DNA of 64,000 nucleotides from Achromobacter insolitus (GTDB taxonomy: Bacteria; Pseudomonadota; Gammaproteobacteria; Burkholderiales; Burkholderiaceae_B): the NCBI RefSeq assembly GCF_002209555.1, contig NZ_NJIF01000001.1, positions 496,001 through 560,000 of the forward strand. Direction: 5' to 3'. Below the pieces are notes generated by a model that ran no database searches, had not been told where the DNA came from, and worked only from the letters and a program-made list of their open reading frames with translations. The position numbers and the translations under genes were made by a program. Positions 34,590 to 44,917 of the stretch are shown one piece after another. Every line of letters begins with the position of its first letter. The first letter of the stretch is position 1.

Positions 34590-35498
34590 CTAGACGCCGA
34601 AGCTGTCCGTCAGTGGCGCCAGCGCGCCGCGCAGGCAAGTAGCCCAGAACTTGCCCGCTTCGGACAAGGGGCGGCTGCCGTGCAGGATCATGTGGCATTC
34701 AAAATGCACGGGCGCCGCCAGCGGGCGATAGCACAGGCCCGCGGGCGCCATGCCCACCGCCGTGGCCGGATTGGCGATGCCCACCCCGTGTCCCGCCAGC
34801 GCGAGCTGGCACACGGTGCTGGAGTATGGCGTTTCGATGGCGATCTTCAGGCTCTGCCCGGCCTGCGCCAGCAGCGCGTCCAGGCGCTTGCGCGACCCGT
34901 CCTCTGCGTTCAGCGCGATCACGTCGGCGTCCGCGAGGTGCGAGAAATCCACTTGTTCCAGCCGCGCCAACGGATGGCCCTTCGGAAAGACCACCACGGC
35001 GCGCAGGCTGGCCAGCCGGTGGCCTCGCAACCCTTCAAGTTCGGACTCGTCGGCCACTGCGGCCAGGTCCAGTTCGCCCGACACCACCATGTCGCGCAAG
35101 GTGTTGGAATCCCGGATCTGCAGATAAAGCCCGGTATCGGGATAACGTTCACGGAAACGCGCGATGGTGTCGCTGATCACCGCACCGCTATACGCATGGA
35201 TGCAGCCGATGCGCAGCCGCGGCTGCGCCGCGCCGCGAATCGCGCGGATCTTGCGGCCCAGGCTTTCCAGCCCGACATTCAGCCGGCGGATTTCCTCATA
35301 CAGCAGAGTCGCTTCGGGCGTGCGCTGCATGCGCTGGCGCACGCGTTCGAACAGGCGCAGCTCGATGCTTGCTTCAAGCGCAGCGAGAGTAGCGCTGACG
35401 GTGGCCGGCGACACGTCCAGCCGCCGGGCGGCGGCTGTGACGCTTTCCGTTTCATAGACGGTGCGGAAGGTCTCGACCTGTTTTAGCGTGAAGGTCAT
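34590..35498 (-). CDS. LysR-family transcriptional regulator
   Basis: 302 residues. HTH at about 1-60 (LKQVETFRTVYETESVTAAARRLDVSPATVSATLAALE) and a LysR effector domain with LRIGCIHAYSGAVISDTIARF. It lies 18 nt downstream of recO on the same strand, so it may be read with recO, and converges on the threonine-synthase-like gene. It could regulate the Bug/deacylase/PLP cluster, but unlike a typical LysR it is not divergent from a target. Confidence 0.88.
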   Translation of the reverse strand: MTFTLKQVETFRTVYETESVTAAARRLDVSPATVSATLAALEASIELRLFERVRQRMQRTPEATLLYEEIRRLNVGLESLGRKIRAIRGAAQPRLRIGCIHAYSGAVISDTIARFRERYPDTGLYLQIRDSNTLRDMVVSGELDLAAVADESELEGLRGHRLASLRAVVVFPKGHPLARLEQVDFSHLADADVIALNAEDGSRKRLDALLAQAGQSLKIAIETPYSSTVCQLALAGHGVGIANPATAVGMAPAGLCYRPLAAPVHFECHMILHGSRPLSEAGKFWATCLRGALAPLTDSFGV

Positions 35499-35516
35499 GG
35501 CCGCGGCGCAATGCGC

Positions 35517-36104
35517 TCAGATGCGTTGCAGATCCAGCAACACACGCCGGGTCGACAAGGGACGACCCGCCAGGATTTCGGCCAGCCGTTCGCGCAGGTC
35601 GCGGCGCAGGGCGGGCTCGATCACCGGGTCGTCGAAATCAGGGGCTGCCTCATCCACGCCATAGCCCGTCTCGCGCAGCAGCGTCCATTCGAAGCGCCGC
35701 AGAGCGCCAGCGGCGCGCGTGCCGCCGGACAATTGCTGCAAGGCGAAATCGTAGGCGTCGAACAACAAGGGATGGGCATCTTCGCGAGGCAGCAGGCGCA
35801 ATAGCAATTCGTTCATGTACCAGGCCGACATCAGCGCGGTGCCCGTCAGCGGCCGGATACCGGCGATCTCGGCGCGCGTCAAGGTCTTGACCTCGCCGTT
35901 TCCGGTCCATGACAGCAGCAGCGGCTGGAACGCGGACAGCACCGGGCGCAGGACGGAATACGGGCGCTTGGCGCCCTTGGCGACCATGGCTACGCAGCCG
36001 TGGTCGCGGGAGAAAGTCTGAACGATAAGGGAAGTCTCACGCCACGCGGTGGCGTGCAGCATGTATCCGGGGCGATCCTGGACGCGGGGCGCCCGTCTAC
36101 TCAT
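35517..36104 (-). CDS. recO: DNA repair protein RecO (short form)
   Basis: 195-residue RecO. The N-terminal OB fold is clear (GYMLHATAWRETSLIVQTFSRDHGCVAMVAKGAKR, about 14-48), with the RFEWTLLRETGYGVD helix of the C-terminal domain and a final LLDLQRI. E. coli RecO is about 242 residues; here roughly 45 residues between the GYG motif and the C-terminal helix are absent. RecO anneals SSB-coated DNA and loads RecA with RecR. Its start overlaps the era stop by 8 nt, so it is the last gene of the lepA-lepB-rnc-era-recO run. Confidence 0.9.
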   Translation of the reverse strand: MSRRAPRVQDRPGYMLHATAWRETSLIVQTFSRDHGCVAMVAKGAKRPYSVLRPVLSAFQPLLLSWTGNGEVKTLTRAEIAGIRPLTGTALMSAWYMNELLLRLLPREDAHPLLFDAYDFALQQLSGGTRAAGALRRFEWTLLRETGYGVDEAAPDFDDPVIEPALRRDLRERLAEILAGRPLSTRRVLLDLQRI

Positions 36105-36987
36105 AACCCAGATCGCGGAGCGCACCCTCGCGGTCGGACCAACCCTTGCGCACCTTGATGTAGACCTCCAGGTGCACCGGTTTGTCCAGCAGCTTGGCAA
36201 TGTCCTGCCGCGCCTCCGTGGCGATGCGCTTCATGTGCATGCCGCCCGTGCCCAACAGGATGGGCTTGTGGCTGTCGCGTTCGACCACCACGCAGGCATT
36301 GATGCTGGCGCCCTTGTTGGTTTCTTCCCATTGCTCGATGACGACGGTACAGCCATAGGGCAGCTCGTCGCCCACCAGGCGGAAGATCTTCTCGCGCACC
36401 AGCTCGGCGGCGATGAAGCGCATGGGACGGTCGGTCAGCGTGTCTTCCTCGAACATCGGCTCGCCTTCCGGCAGGCGCGACGCGATTTCTTCCAACAGCT
36501 GGTCCAATTGCTGGTTCTTGGTGGCGCTGACGGGGACCACGGCGCCGAACGGATGCAGCGCCATGATCTTGGACACGAAGGCGAACAGGTCGTCGCGGTT
36601 CTTCAGTGCGTCGATCTTGGAGACCACCAGGATGGTGCGCTCAGGCGCCGGCAGCAGCGGCAGCAGCTTGGCATCGCCCTCCGACCATTTGCCGGCCTCC
36701 ACCACGTGGACCACCACGTCCACGTCGGCCAGGGCCTGCGTGACCACGCGGTTCATCATGCGGTTCATCGCGCCGCCGTGGCGGGTCTGGAAACCGGGAG
36801 TGTCCACGAAGACGAATTGCTCGTGCTCGCGCGTCAGCACACCGTGAATGCGGTGGCGCGTGGTCTGCGCCTTGCGCGACACGATGGAAATCTTGGAACC
36901 GATCAGGGCATTCGTCAGGGTGGACTTGCCCACATTGGGGCGGCCCACGATGGCGACGAAGCCGGTACGAAAAGGGGTATCGCTCAT
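36097..36987 (-). CDS. era: GTPase Era
   Basis: 296 residues. The G1 motif GRPNVGKST is at 15-23, the G3 DTPGF and G4 SKID motifs follow, and a C-terminal KH domain carries [15 protein letters not shown]. Era binds 16S rRNA near the anti-Shine-Dalgarno end during 30S maturation. Its start overlaps the rnc stop (ATGA), the usual coupling of RNase III and Era. Confidence 0.97.
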   Translation of the reverse strand: MSDTPFRTGFVAIVGRPNVGKSTLTNALIGSKISIVSRKAQTTRHRIHGVLTREHEQFVFVDTPGFQTRHGGAMNRMMNRVVTQALADVDVVVHVVEAGKWSEGDAKLLPLLPAPERTILVVSKIDALKNRDDLFAFVSKIMALHPFGAVVPVSATKNQQLDQLLEEIASRLPEGEPMFEEDTLTDRPMRFIAAELVREKIFRLVGDELPYGCTVVIEQWEETNKGASINACVVVERDSHKPILLGTGGMHMKRIATEARQDIAKLLDKPVHLEVYIKVRKGWSDREGALRDLGYE

Positions 36988-37745
36988 TTAGTCTCTTGAG
37001 CCACTGCCACGGGCAGCGACAATTGCGCGGTTTTGCGCGCCTTGCCCGACTTGCGGGCAGCCTTGGTCGCCGGGCTGACGGCCAATGCGGCCTCCAGCGC
37101 CAGCTTGGCCGCCGACTGCTCGGCGGCGCGGCGGCTGGCGCCGGGCGCCATCACCTTGATCTCGAGCGCCGGAATGGCGCATTCGACTTCGAACTGCTGG
37201 CTGTGGGCCGCGCCATGCGTGGCCACCACCGTGTACACCGGCAGCGCCAGTTTGCGGCCCTGCAGGAATTCCTGCAGCAAGGTCTTGGCATCCTTGCCCA
37301 GGGTCTTGGGATCGACGGAGGCCAGCACCGGCTGGTACTGGCGCACGATCACGCGACGGGCGGCATCGAAACCCGCGTCCAGGAAGACGGCGCCGAACAG
37401 CGCTTCGACCGTGTCCGCCAGGATGGAAGGACGGCGGAAACCGCCGCTCTTCAGCTCGCCTTCGCCCAGGCGCAAGTACTGCGACAACTCCAGCCGCTGC
37501 GCAATATCCGCCAGCGACGCCTGTTTGACCAGGTTTGCCCGCAGGCGCGACAGATCGCCTTCGTCGATTTTCGAATAGCGCTCGAACAGCATTGCGGCAA
37601 CGACGAAGTTCAGCACGGAATCCCCCAGGAATTCCAGCCGCTCGTTGTGGCGCGCGCCGTGGCTGCGATGCGTCAGCGCCTGTTCGAGCAATGCCGGATC
37701 ACTGAAGTGGTGATCCAGGCGGTTTTCTAGCGTGGCTAGCGACAT
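36984..37745 (-). CDS. rnc: Ribonuclease III
   Basis: 253 residues. The RNase III signature [11 protein letters not shown] is at 36-46, with metal-binding acidic residues and a C-terminal dsRNA-binding domain from about 153 to 222. The last 30 residues form a basic Lys/Ala tail. It cuts double-stranded precursor rRNA and mRNA. The ATG at 37745 is only 2 nt after the lepB stop. Confidence 0.96.
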   Translation of the reverse strand: MSLATLENRLDHHFSDPALLEQALTHRSHGARHNERLEFLGDSVLNFVVAAMLFERYSKIDEGDLSRLRANLVKQASLADIAQRLELSQYLRLGEGELKSGGFRRPSILADTVEALFGAVFLDAGFDAARRVIVRQYQPVLASVDPKTLGKDAKTLLQEFLQGRKLALPVYTVVATHGAAHSQQFEVECAIPALEIKVMAPGASRRAAEQSAAKLALEAALAVSPATKAARKSGKARKTAQLSLPVAVAQETK

Positions 37746-37747
37746 GA

Positions 37748-38632
37748 TCAGTTGAACCGGCCGATACGGCTGAGATCGCTGAAATTCATCCAGATGAAGA
37801 ACGCGCGGCCGACGATATTGGATTCCGGAACGAAGCCCCAATATCGGCTGTCGGCGCTGTTATCCCGATTATCGCCCATGGCGAAAAACTGCCCTTCGGG
37901 TACTTTGCAGCGTACCCCATTACGGCTGTATTGGCAGTTCTGCCGGTTGGGAAATTGCCACATCGGTGCGTATTCCTGCGGTTTTCCCTCATCCAGCAGG
38001 ATTTTGTGCTCAACTTCGCCCAATTTCTCTTTAAATTGCGCGATATACGAAACGCGATCCGGCTCGAAATAATCGCCGTCGCGCACATGCGGCACCAATT
38101 CGCCGTTGATGTAGAGCTTTTTGTCCAGGTAGGCGACCTCATCGCCCGGCAGGCCGACCACGCGCTTGATGTAGTCGACGTCCGGATCCACGGGGTAGCG
38201 GAACACGAACACGTCTCCGCGCTGCGGCTTGCCCACGTCGATGATCTTCTTGTCGATGACCGGCAGGCGCAGTCCATAGCTGAACTTGTTCACGAGGATC
38301 AAGTCGCCCGACTGCAGGGTCGGCAGCATGGAGCCCGAAGGGATGCGGAACGGCTCGACCACGAACGAGCGCAGCATGAACACGAACAGGATGACGGGGA
38401 AGAAGCTGACGGCGTATTCGATCCACCACGGCACACGGCGCGCGGCGTCGCCGGCTTCGCGCCGCAAACGCTCGGCTTCCTGCGCATCGCCGACCAGGGC
38501 AGCATCATACTGCGCCATCGCCGCCTGGGCCCGGCGTTCGCGGCCCTTGCGCAGCACTGCCAGATCAAGCACCCAGATAATGCCGGTCAATACCAGCAAA
38601 ACAAAAAGAATCAGGGCAAAGTTCCAACTCAT
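37748..38632 (-). CDS. lepB: Signal peptidase I
   Basis: 294-residue inner-membrane serine protease. Two N-terminal helices (about 4-26 and 72-90) precede the catalytic domain with Ser101 in RIPSGSM and Lys156 in [14 protein letters not shown]; the SODNRDNSxDSRYWG-type box ([16 protein letters not shown]) is near residue 265. It releases exported proteins by cutting signal peptides on the periplasmic side. It lies between lepA and rnc, the conserved order. Confidence 0.96.
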   Translation of the reverse strand: MSWNFALILFVLLVLTGIIWVLDLAVLRKGRERRAQAAMAQYDAALVGDAQEAERLRREAGDAARRVPWWIEYAVSFFPVILFVFMLRSFVVEPFRIPSGSMLPTLQSGDLILVNKFSYGLRLPVIDKKIIDVGKPQRGDVFVFRYPVDPDVDYIKRVVGLPGDEVAYLDKKLYINGELVPHVRDGDYFEPDRVSYIAQFKEKLGEVEHKILLDEGKPQEYAPMWQFPNRQNCQYSRNGVRCKVPEGQFFAMGDNRDNSADSRYWGFVPESNIVGRAFFIWMNFSDLSRIGRFN

Positions 38633-38655
38633 CAGCTAACCGCCTTCTTTGGGTT

Positions 38656-40449
38656 CTATTTGTCTTCCACTTGCAGGATGGCGAGGAACGCCTCCTGCGG
38701 AATTTCCACGCTACCCACCTGCTTCATGCGCTTCTTGCCGGCCTTCTGCTTTTCAAGCAGCTTCTTCTTGCGCGAGATATCGCCGCCATAGCACTTGGCC
38801 AGCACGTTCTTGCGCAGCGCCTTGACGTTCTCGCGCGCGATGATTTCGGCGCCGATGGCGGCCTGGATGACCACATCGAACATCTGGCGCGGGATCAGGC
38901 CGCGCATGCGCGTGACCACGTCGCGCGCGCGGTGACGGGCGTTGCTGCGGTGAACGATGACGGCCAGCGCATCGACGCGGTCGTTGTTGATCAGCAGGTC
39001 CACGCGCACCACGTCGGCCGAACGGTACTCCAGGAACTCGTAGTCCATCGAAGCGTAGCCGCGAGAAACCGACTTCAGCTTGTCGAAGAAGTCCAGCACG
39101 ATCTCGGCCAGCGGAATCTCGTACACCAGGTGCACCTGGCGGCCGTGGTAGCTCATGTTGACCTGCACGCCGCGCTTGTTATTGCACAGCGTCATGACAG
39201 GACCCACGTAGTCCTGCGGCATGAAAAGCGTGACCTTCACGATGGGTTCGCGGATGTCTGCGATCTTGCCGATTTCCGGCATGCGCGACGGGCTTTCCAC
39301 CGTGATCACGGAGCCGTCGCGCTGTTCGACCTCGTACACCACCGACGGCGCGGTGGTGATGATGTCCATGTCGAATTCGCGCTCCAGGCGCTCCTGCACG
39401 ATTTCCATGTGCAGCAGGCCCAGGAAGCCGCAACGGAAGCCGAAGCCCAGCGCCTGCGACACTTCCGGCTCGAACATCAGGGCGGCGTCGTTCAACTTGA
39501 GCTTTTCGAGCGAATCGCGCAGCTGGTCGTACTCGGAGCTTTCCACGGGATACAGGCCCGCGAACACCTGCGGCTTCACTTCCTTGAAGCCAGGCAGCGG
39601 CTGGGCTGCGGGCTTGTTGGCCAGGGTGACGGTATCGCCCACCTTGGCGTCTTCTAGCTGCTTGATGCCGGCGATGATGAAGCCCACTTCGCCCGCAGAC
39701 AGATGCGGACGCTGTTGCGACTTCGGCGTGAACACGCCGGTCTGCTCGCACAGGTGGGTGGCGCCCGAAGCCATCAGCAGGATCTTGTCCTTGGGCTTGA
39801 GCACGCCGTTGATGATGCGCACCAGCATCACCACGCCCACGTAATTGTCGAACCACGAGTCGATGATCAGCGCTTGCAACGGTGCGTCCGGATCGCCCTT
39901 GGGCGCGGGCACGCGCGCAACGATGGATTCCAGGATCTCATCGATGCCCATGCCGGTCTTGGCGCTGGCCAGCACCGCTTCAGAGGCGTCGATGCCGATC
40001 ACATCCTCGACTTCCTGGCGGGCGCCATCAGGATCGGCCTGGGGCAGATCCATCTTGTTCAGCACGGGCAGGACTTCCACGCCCAGCTCGATCGCGGTGT
40101 AGCAGTTGGCCACGGTCTGAGCCTCGACGCCCTGCGAGGCATCCACAACCAGCAGCGCGCCTTCGCAGGCCGAAAGCGAACGGCTGACTTCATATGAGAA
40201 GTCCACGTGCCCCGGGGTGTCGATCAGGTTCAGGTTGTAGATCTTGCCGTCCTGCGCCTTGTAATGCAGAGCCGCAGTCTGCGCCTTGATGGTAATGCCG
40301 CGCTCGCGCTCGATTTCCATGGAATCGAGGACCTGCGCCGACATCTCGCGATCCGCCAATCCGCCGCAGCGCTGAATCAGGCGATCGGCCAGGGTCGATT
40401 TGCCGTGATCGATGTGGGCAATGATGGAGAAGTTGCGAATATGCTGCAT
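38656..40449 (-). CDS. lepA: Elongation factor 4 (LepA)
   Basis: 597-residue translational GTPase. The P-loop AHIDHGKST is at 11-19, with DTPGHVDF and NKMDLP, then the LepA-specific C-terminal domain. The ATG at 40449 ([14 protein letters not shown]) gives the exact family length; the frame stays open upstream without similarity. LepA acts on stalled ribosomes or 30S assembly. It is the first gene of the lepA-lepB-rnc-era-recO unit. Confidence 0.97.
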   Translation of the reverse strand: MQHIRNFSIIAHIDHGKSTLADRLIQRCGGLADREMSAQVLDSMEIERERGITIKAQTAALHYKAQDGKIYNLNLIDTPGHVDFSYEVSRSLSACEGALLVVDASQGVEAQTVANCYTAIELGVEVLPVLNKMDLPQADPDGARQEVEDVIGIDASEAVLASAKTGMGIDEILESIVARVPAPKGDPDAPLQALIIDSWFDNYVGVVMLVRIINGVLKPKDKILLMASGATHLCEQTGVFTPKSQQRPHLSAGEVGFIIAGIKQLEDAKVGDTVTLANKPAAQPLPGFKEVKPQVFAGLYPVESSEYDQLRDSLEKLKLNDAALMFEPEVSQALGFGFRCGFLGLLHMEIVQERLEREFDMDIITTAPSVVYEVEQRDGSVITVESPSRMPEIGKIADIREPIVKVTLFMPQDYVGPVMTLCNNKRGVQVNMSYHGRQVHLVYEIPLAEIVLDFFDKLKSVSRGYASMDYEFLEYRSADVVRVDLLINNDRVDALAVIVHRSNARHRARDVVTRMRGLIPRQMFDVVIQAAIGAEIIARENVKALRKNVLAKCYGGDISRKKKLLEKQKAGKKRMKQVGSVEIPQEAFLAILQVEDK

Positions 40450-40551
40450 GCTTGAAGTTATAAGGGACGGAACACTCGGCACGGAGCCGGAAGACACCGC
40501 CGCCGGAGTACGCACGGCTGACGAGGAGGGTGCCAACGGGCCTGGCCCGGG

Positions 40552-40578
40552 CAAAACAAGGGGGCGCCATGCGCCCCC
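40552..40578 (-). terminator. Rho-independent terminator of mucD
   Basis: Perfect 8-bp stem GGGGGCGC (40560-40567) / GCGCCCCC (40571-40578), followed on the minus strand by TTGTTTTGC. It separates the sigma-E operon from lepA. The rest of the 256-nt gap (40450-40705) holds the presumed lepA promoter; nothing else was recognised. Confidence 0.85.
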
Positions 40579-40705
40579 TCTTGCGGCAACCAGGCATTTT
40601 AGCCGGTCTTGGACCTTTTTTGCCGACGGGACCGTCCTGAGGCAAAAAGGCGCCACGCCCCGGTGGGGTATAACCCGCCGCGCAGGGGCGTGGCGTTGAG
40701 CGAAT

Positions 40706-42184
40706 TTACTTTGAAGCTGGCACGGCCACCCATTGCGTCTGGTCACCGCGGCGTACCAACAATCCGGCGGCGCGGCCCTTGTCCAGCTTGGCCACCAGGT
40801 CGCCGAATTGCTTGGCGCCAGTGACGTCGGTGTCGTTCAGGGCCAACACAATATCGCCTTCCTGCAGGCCGGCCTTGGCGGCAGCCCCTTCGGCGACCTT
40901 CACCTGGACGCCTCCCTTGATGCGCAGCTTCTTCTGCACGTCGGCCGGCACGTCAATCACGCCCAGGCCCAGCGCGTTGGTGACTTCCGGCGCCGGTGTC
41001 GCGCCCTTCTTGTTGGCGCTCGCCGCCTTCTCCGTCGGGATTTCACCCACCTTGACCGACAGCGTCACATTCTTGCCCTTGCGCCACACTTCCATGTCGG
41101 CGCGCGTGCCCGGCTTGGTTTCACCCACAATGCGCGGCAGATCGGACCAGCGCTTGATGGGCTCGCCGTTGAACTTCAGGATGACGTCACCGGGCTGCAC
41201 CCCCGCCTGCTCGGCGGGACCGTCGGCTTCCACGCTGCTGACCAGCGCGCCTTCGGCCTTGGGCAGGCCGATGGCTTCCGCCACATCCTTGCCTACTTCG
41301 CCGATCTGCACGCCGACACGGCCGCGAGTGACTTTGCCCGTGGCGCGCAACTGGTCCACCACGCGCATGGCTTCGTCGATCGGGATGGCCAGCGAAATAC
41401 CCATGAAGCCGCCGCTGCGCGAGATGATCTGGGAGTTGATGCCCACGACCTCGCCTTCCAGGTTGATCAGCGGGCCGCCCGAGTTGCCCGGGTTGACCGC
41501 CACATCGGTCTGGATAAAGGGCAGGTATTCACCGGTGTCGCGGCCGATGGCGCTGACGATGCCGGAGGTCACGGTGGAATCCAGGCCGAACGGCGAACCG
41601 ATGGCCAGCACCCACTGCCCTTTCTTGAGCTTCTTGGGGTCGCCGATGACCAGCGGCGTCATGTCTTTGGCTTCGATCTTGATCAGCGCCACGTCCGTGC
41701 GCTCGTCCGTGCCGATGACCTTGGCCTTGAACTCGCGGCCGTCGGTAAGCGTCACGTAAATGTCCGTCGCATCCACCACCACGTGGTTATTGGTCAGGAT
41801 GTAGCCGTCAGCCGAAATGAAAAAGCCGGAACCCACGCCGCGAGGCACGGTGCGCTCTTCGGGCTGGGAAGGCTGGGGACGCTGGCGCGGCGACGGGCCG
41901 GGTTGGCCCGGAGGCTGGAATTCAGGACCGAAGAACCAGCGGAACAATTCGTAAGGGTCGCTGCCGCCGCCGGGCCCCATGCCGCGCACCGGCACGGTGG
42001 CCGTGGTGCGGATGTTCACGACTGCGGGGTCGGCCTTCTCAACAATGCTGGTGAAATCGGGCAGCGTTACCGCCGGCGCCTGGGCCACCGCGGCGGGCAC
42101 GTAGGCGGCGGACATCATGACGCTGGCCGCGGCCGCCACCAGAAAGCGCCGGAAAACTGCATTCGACACTGTCATTGCTTTCAT
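40706..42184 (-). CDS. mucD: Periplasmic serine protease MucD/DegP family
   Basis: 492 residues. The signal peptide ends near VAQA (35-36). The trypsin-like domain has catalytic His134, Asp164 and Ser235 (GNSGGP), followed by two PDZ domains (about 285-370 and 395-485). A Gly/Pro/Gln-rich insert lies at 68-112. The ATG has GGAG 9 nt upstream. As last gene of the sigma-E operon it degrades misfolded envelope proteins and dampens the stress response. Confidence 0.93.
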   Translation of the reverse strand: MKAMTVSNAVFRRFLVAAAASVMMSAAYVPAAVAQAPAVTLPDFTSIVEKADPAVVNIRTTATVPVRGMGPGGGSDPYELFRWFFGPEFQPPGQPGPSPRQRPQPSQPEERTVPRGVGSGFFISADGYILTNNHVVVDATDIYVTLTDGREFKAKVIGTDERTDVALIKIEAKDMTPLVIGDPKKLKKGQWVLAIGSPFGLDSTVTSGIVSAIGRDTGEYLPFIQTDVAVNPGNSGGPLINLEGEVVGINSQIISRSGGFMGISLAIPIDEAMRVVDQLRATGKVTRGRVGVQIGEVGKDVAEAIGLPKAEGALVSSVEADGPAEQAGVQPGDVILKFNGEPIKRWSDLPRIVGETKPGTRADMEVWRKGKNVTLSVKVGEIPTEKAASANKKGATPAPEVTNALGLGVIDVPADVQKKLRIKGGVQVKVAEGAAAKAGLQEGDIVLALNDTDVTGAKQFGDLVAKLDKGRAAGLLVRRGDQTQWVAVPASK

Positions 42185-42224
42185 AAGTGTTACTCCGAAA
42201 TTGCTGCTTGCCGCGCCCGGCCGA

Positions 42225-43307
42225 TCACTTGGATTCGGCCGCGGGCGCCGCTGCCGCAGGCGCGGCGGGCACATATTCAGTGGATTGCGCAAGCTGCTCC
42301 AGCGTCGCGACGGGCACTTCGCCCACGGCCGTGAGCCAGAAATCAGCAATGCGGGTGCCGTATACCGTGATCGCCCCGCGCTGCGCCGCACCGTGGGGAG
42401 GGCGGTGGCCGCGCTGGCTGTCGTAGGGCTCGATGAATACGGAAATGGCCGCCAGTCCGTCTGACAATACCATCTGATTGACCGTTACACCCCGCCCCAT
42501 CGAACGCGCGACCTGCATGACGGCCTTGAATCCCTTGGGCGCCGGGATGCGCCACCCCTGGGCGGCCAGATCCACCGGCTTCATCGAAGGCTCTAGCACC
42601 TTCCAGTCGCGCGTGCTCCAACGCGACGTCAGCAACTGGGGATCGACTTCCGAGCCCAGCCGCAGTGAGGTGAACGACACCTGCTCGACCACACCGCGTG
42701 CGGCATTGAGGGTCTGGGCCTTGAGCAGCAGATTGGTCTCGACGTCGGCGCACAGCCGGTAACCATAGCGCAGCTTGTCCAGCGGTTCGATCGTGATCAG
42801 GCGGCACTCACGTCCGGCCACACGATGCAGGGCAGACTCGGCACGGATCTTGTAGTGCTCGGACAGGTTGGCGGCATCTCCCAGCAACAAGCCCGGGAAG
42901 CGGTCGCCGCGGCGGCGCTCCAGCAGCACGGTCTTGCGTTCGGGAATCAGGCACTGCACGTCTTCGTTGTGGCGGAGGTATTCGCGGGGCTGGCCGTCGA
43001 GGATTTCCAGGCGTTCGCGCTCGCCGGTGCCATCCATGACGTGCACGAGGCGCGAAGACTGGATCGTCTCGCCCTGCTGATACATGAAGACGCCCGCATA
43101 GTCCTGCTTGCGGGCGGCTTGTTGGATACGGGTCAGCAATTGGACCACGTCATCCGTGGCGGCGGGAGCGGCATCGGCGGCGCGCGCGGGTTCGTGCGCG
43201 GCCAGGAAAGCGGTCAGGAGCGTTGCGGCAAACCAGCCGGCGCGGTGGGCCTGCAGCGTGGCGGCCCGACCCAGCACCGGCCAACGCGATGGAAGCACCA
43301 GCGCCAT
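42225..43307 (-). CDS. rseB: Sigma-E regulatory protein RseB/MucB
   Basis: 360-residue periplasmic protein with an N-terminal hydrophobic signal segment and the two-domain RseB fold (QDYAGVFMYQQGETIQSSRLVH near residue 67; a lipid-carrier-like N-domain then a C-domain). It protects the anti-sigma factor from cleavage until envelope stress is sensed. Its ATG overlaps the rseA stop by 1 nt (TGATG). The C-terminal 20 residues are Ala/Pro-rich. Confidence 0.92.
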   Translation of the reverse strand: MALVLPSRWPVLGRAATLQAHRAGWFAATLLTAFLAAHEPARAADAAPAATDDVVQLLTRIQQAARKQDYAGVFMYQQGETIQSSRLVHVMDGTGERERLEILDGQPREYLRHNEDVQCLIPERKTVLLERRRGDRFPGLLLGDAANLSEHYKIRAESALHRVAGRECRLITIEPLDKLRYGYRLCADVETNLLLKAQTLNAARGVVEQVSFTSLRLGSEVDPQLLTSRWSTRDWKVLEPSMKPVDLAAQGWRIPAPKGFKAVMQVARSMGRGVTVNQMVLSDGLAAISVFIEPYDSQRGHRPPHGAAQRGAITVYGTRIADFWLTAVGEVPVATLEQLAQSTEYVPAAPAAAAPAAESK

Positions 43308-43813
43308 CAGCGCCCCACCCCGGTGTCAAAGGACACCTGGCGCACGGCGCTGGGGCCGGCCATCTGGCGATGGGCCTCCAGATAGTCGCGCAGGCCGGAG
43401 TCGTCCGCAGCCGACGCCGGCGTACTGGCATCGGCCAGCACGCGCACTTCGGTGGCCGGCTCGCCGGTCAGGTAAGGCTGCGCCACCCAGGCAACCGTTG
43501 CAACCGCCGCGGCCACCGCCAGGCCCGACAGCCCGACGCGCAAAGGCGAACGGCGCCGAGGCGCCGCCACAATGGGTAATTCCGCGTCCAGCGCCCGTGC
43601 CAGGCGGGCCTGAAAGGCCGCGCTGGGGGTCAGCGCCAGATCGGCGTTGCGCAGGGAATCACCGATCAAATGATAGGTGTCCCAGGTCTCGCGCCCCTCG
43701 CGGGACAACAAGCCGGGAAATATGTCGTCGGATTCTTCTCCGTCCATCCAGGCGGAAACCGATTCCTCCCAGGAGGACTCGGCGATCACGACGGATTTGG
43801 CTGCTGTTTGCAT
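43307..43813 (-). CDS. rseA: Anti-sigma-E factor RseA/MucA
   Basis: 168 residues. N-terminal sigma-binding domain with ESVSAWMDGEESDDIFPGLL and TWDTYHLIGDSLR, one membrane helix (about 94-115) and a periplasmic tail. It holds RpoE at the membrane until DegS/RseP-type proteolysis. The ATG at 43813 has AGGAG 8 nt upstream; a GTG three codons earlier is less likely. It follows rpoE by 12 nt. Confidence 0.92.
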   Translation of the reverse strand: MQTAAKSVVIAESSWEESVSAWMDGEESDDIFPGLLSREGRETWDTYHLIGDSLRNADLALTPSAAFQARLARALDAELPIVAAPRRRSPLRVGLSGLAVAAAVATVAWVAQPYLTGEPATEVRVLADASTPASAADDSGLRDYLEAHRQMAGPSAVRQVSFDTGVGR

Positions 43814-43825
43814 GACTGCCACTCC

Positions 43826-44425
43826 TTACCAGCGACGCTCGGCATCGGTGCCTAGCAATGGACGCAACTTGATGGCGATGGCTTCGCGCGCACGAAAAAT
43901 GCGGGAACGCACCGTACCGATCGGGCAATCCATGCTCTGGGCGATGTCTTCGTAACTCATACCTTCGATTTCCCGCAGGACAATTGCGGTACGCAACTCT
44001 TCCGGCAATTCCTCAATGGCCGCATTCACCGTCTCGGCGATTTCGCGGCTGGCAACCATGGATTCCGGCGTGCTTATATCGGTTAGGTTGTCGGTTTCGT
44101 TAAAAGTTTCACCGTCTTCCGTTTCTATCGCATTGGGCGCGCTGGGACGCCGACCCTGCGAGGCCAGCCAGTTACGCGCCGTATTGATGGCGATCCGATA
44201 CAACCAGGTGTAGAAGGCGCTTTCCCCCCGGAACTGGGGCAAGGCCCGGTAAGCCTTGATAAAGGCCTCCTGGGCCACGTCCTCGATTTCCGAGGGGTCC
44301 CGGATCATGCGGGCCAATAGACGGAGAATCTTGCGCTGGTACTTGAGCACCAGCAGATCGAAGGCCTTTTTGTCGCCCCGCTGGACGCGCGCGACAAGCT
44401 CAGCGTCGACTTCGCGCTCGCTCAT
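43826..44425 (-). CDS. rpoE: RNA polymerase sigma-E factor (RpoE/AlgU)
   Basis: 199-residue ECF sigma factor. Region 2 DLLVLKYQRKILRLLARMIRD and DVAQEAFIKAYRALPQFRGESAFYTWLYRIA; region 4 LPEELRTAIVLREIEGMSYEDIAQSMDCPIGTVRSRIFRAR. It directs transcription of envelope-stress genes and is sequestered by RseA. The ATG at 44425 overlaps the upstream YgfX-like stop (ATGA). No clear GAACTT/TCnnA autoregulatory promoter was identified by eye. Confidence 0.96.
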   Translation of the reverse strand: MSEREVDAELVARVQRGDKKAFDLLVLKYQRKILRLLARMIRDPSEIEDVAQEAFIKAYRALPQFRGESAFYTWLYRIAINTARNWLASQGRRPSAPNAIETEDGETFNETDNLTDISTPESMVASREIAETVNAAIEELPEELRTAIVLREIEGMSYEDIAQSMDCPIGTVRSRIFRAREAIAIKLRPLLGTDAERRW

Positions 44426-44916
44426 GACGCCTCCCGCAGGGTGGCCGCCGGACGGGCGGGCCGCGCCGCGCCCGCCAGCAGGCACAGGCGCCGCCAGGAT
44501 TCGGGTCGCAACGTCCGCTGCCAGACGGTGAGGGTGATTGTGCTATTGGTAAAGGCCGTACTCCCGGTGGGCAAGGGCTGCAACGTGAGCGTCAGCCAGC
44601 CAAGACCGCGCTGGCCTTGCAACAGCCTCGCGTCCTGCCAGCCTTGCGGCAGGCGCACCTGCCAGCGCCCAGCCCCGGCGGCCGCACGTAATGCAGATAC
44701 CGGGGACAGGCTGCTCCGTGCCGAGTGTAACAGCCCGGCCAGCACGAGCAGGAGCGCAACCAGCGCGCTCGCCACCCATGCCATGCCGTGCCAGTACGCT
44801 GCCGTCACCACGCAGGCCCCTGCCGAGACCAGCGCCAAGCCAAAAAGCGCCGTGGCGCTTCCTGGCCGTCGGACAGGCACGCGAAACGCCCAGCGTCCCC
44901 CGAGCGGCTCTTCCAA
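44422..44916 (-). CDS. YgfX-like small membrane protein between fabF and rpoE
   Basis: 164 residues with two N-terminal membrane helices (about 23-43 and 46-64), a basic turn, and a soluble strand-rich tail ending in SWRRLCLLAG. This is the layout of the YgfX/CptA family, whose E. coli member sits in the inner membrane as the toxin-like partner of SdhE. The start is uncertain: TTG at 44916 follows the fabF stop by 1 nt and has no ribosome site, suggesting coupling. It overlaps rpoE by 4 nt. No SdhE gene is in the window, so a toxin role is not claimed. Confidence 0.7.
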   Translation of the reverse strand: MEEPLGGRWAFRVPVRRPGSATALFGLALVSAGACVVTAAYWHGMAWVASALVALLLVLAGLLHSARSSLSPVSALRAAAGAGRWQVRLPQGWQDARLLQGQRGLGWLTLTLQPLPTGSTAFTNSTITLTVWQRTLRPESWRRLCLLAGAARPARPAATLREAS

Positions 44917-44917
44917 A

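Noticed and set aside
40450-40746. Upstream extension of lepA
   Set aside because: The stretch before [14 protein letters not shown] has no similarity and spans the mucD terminator and 3' end of mucD.
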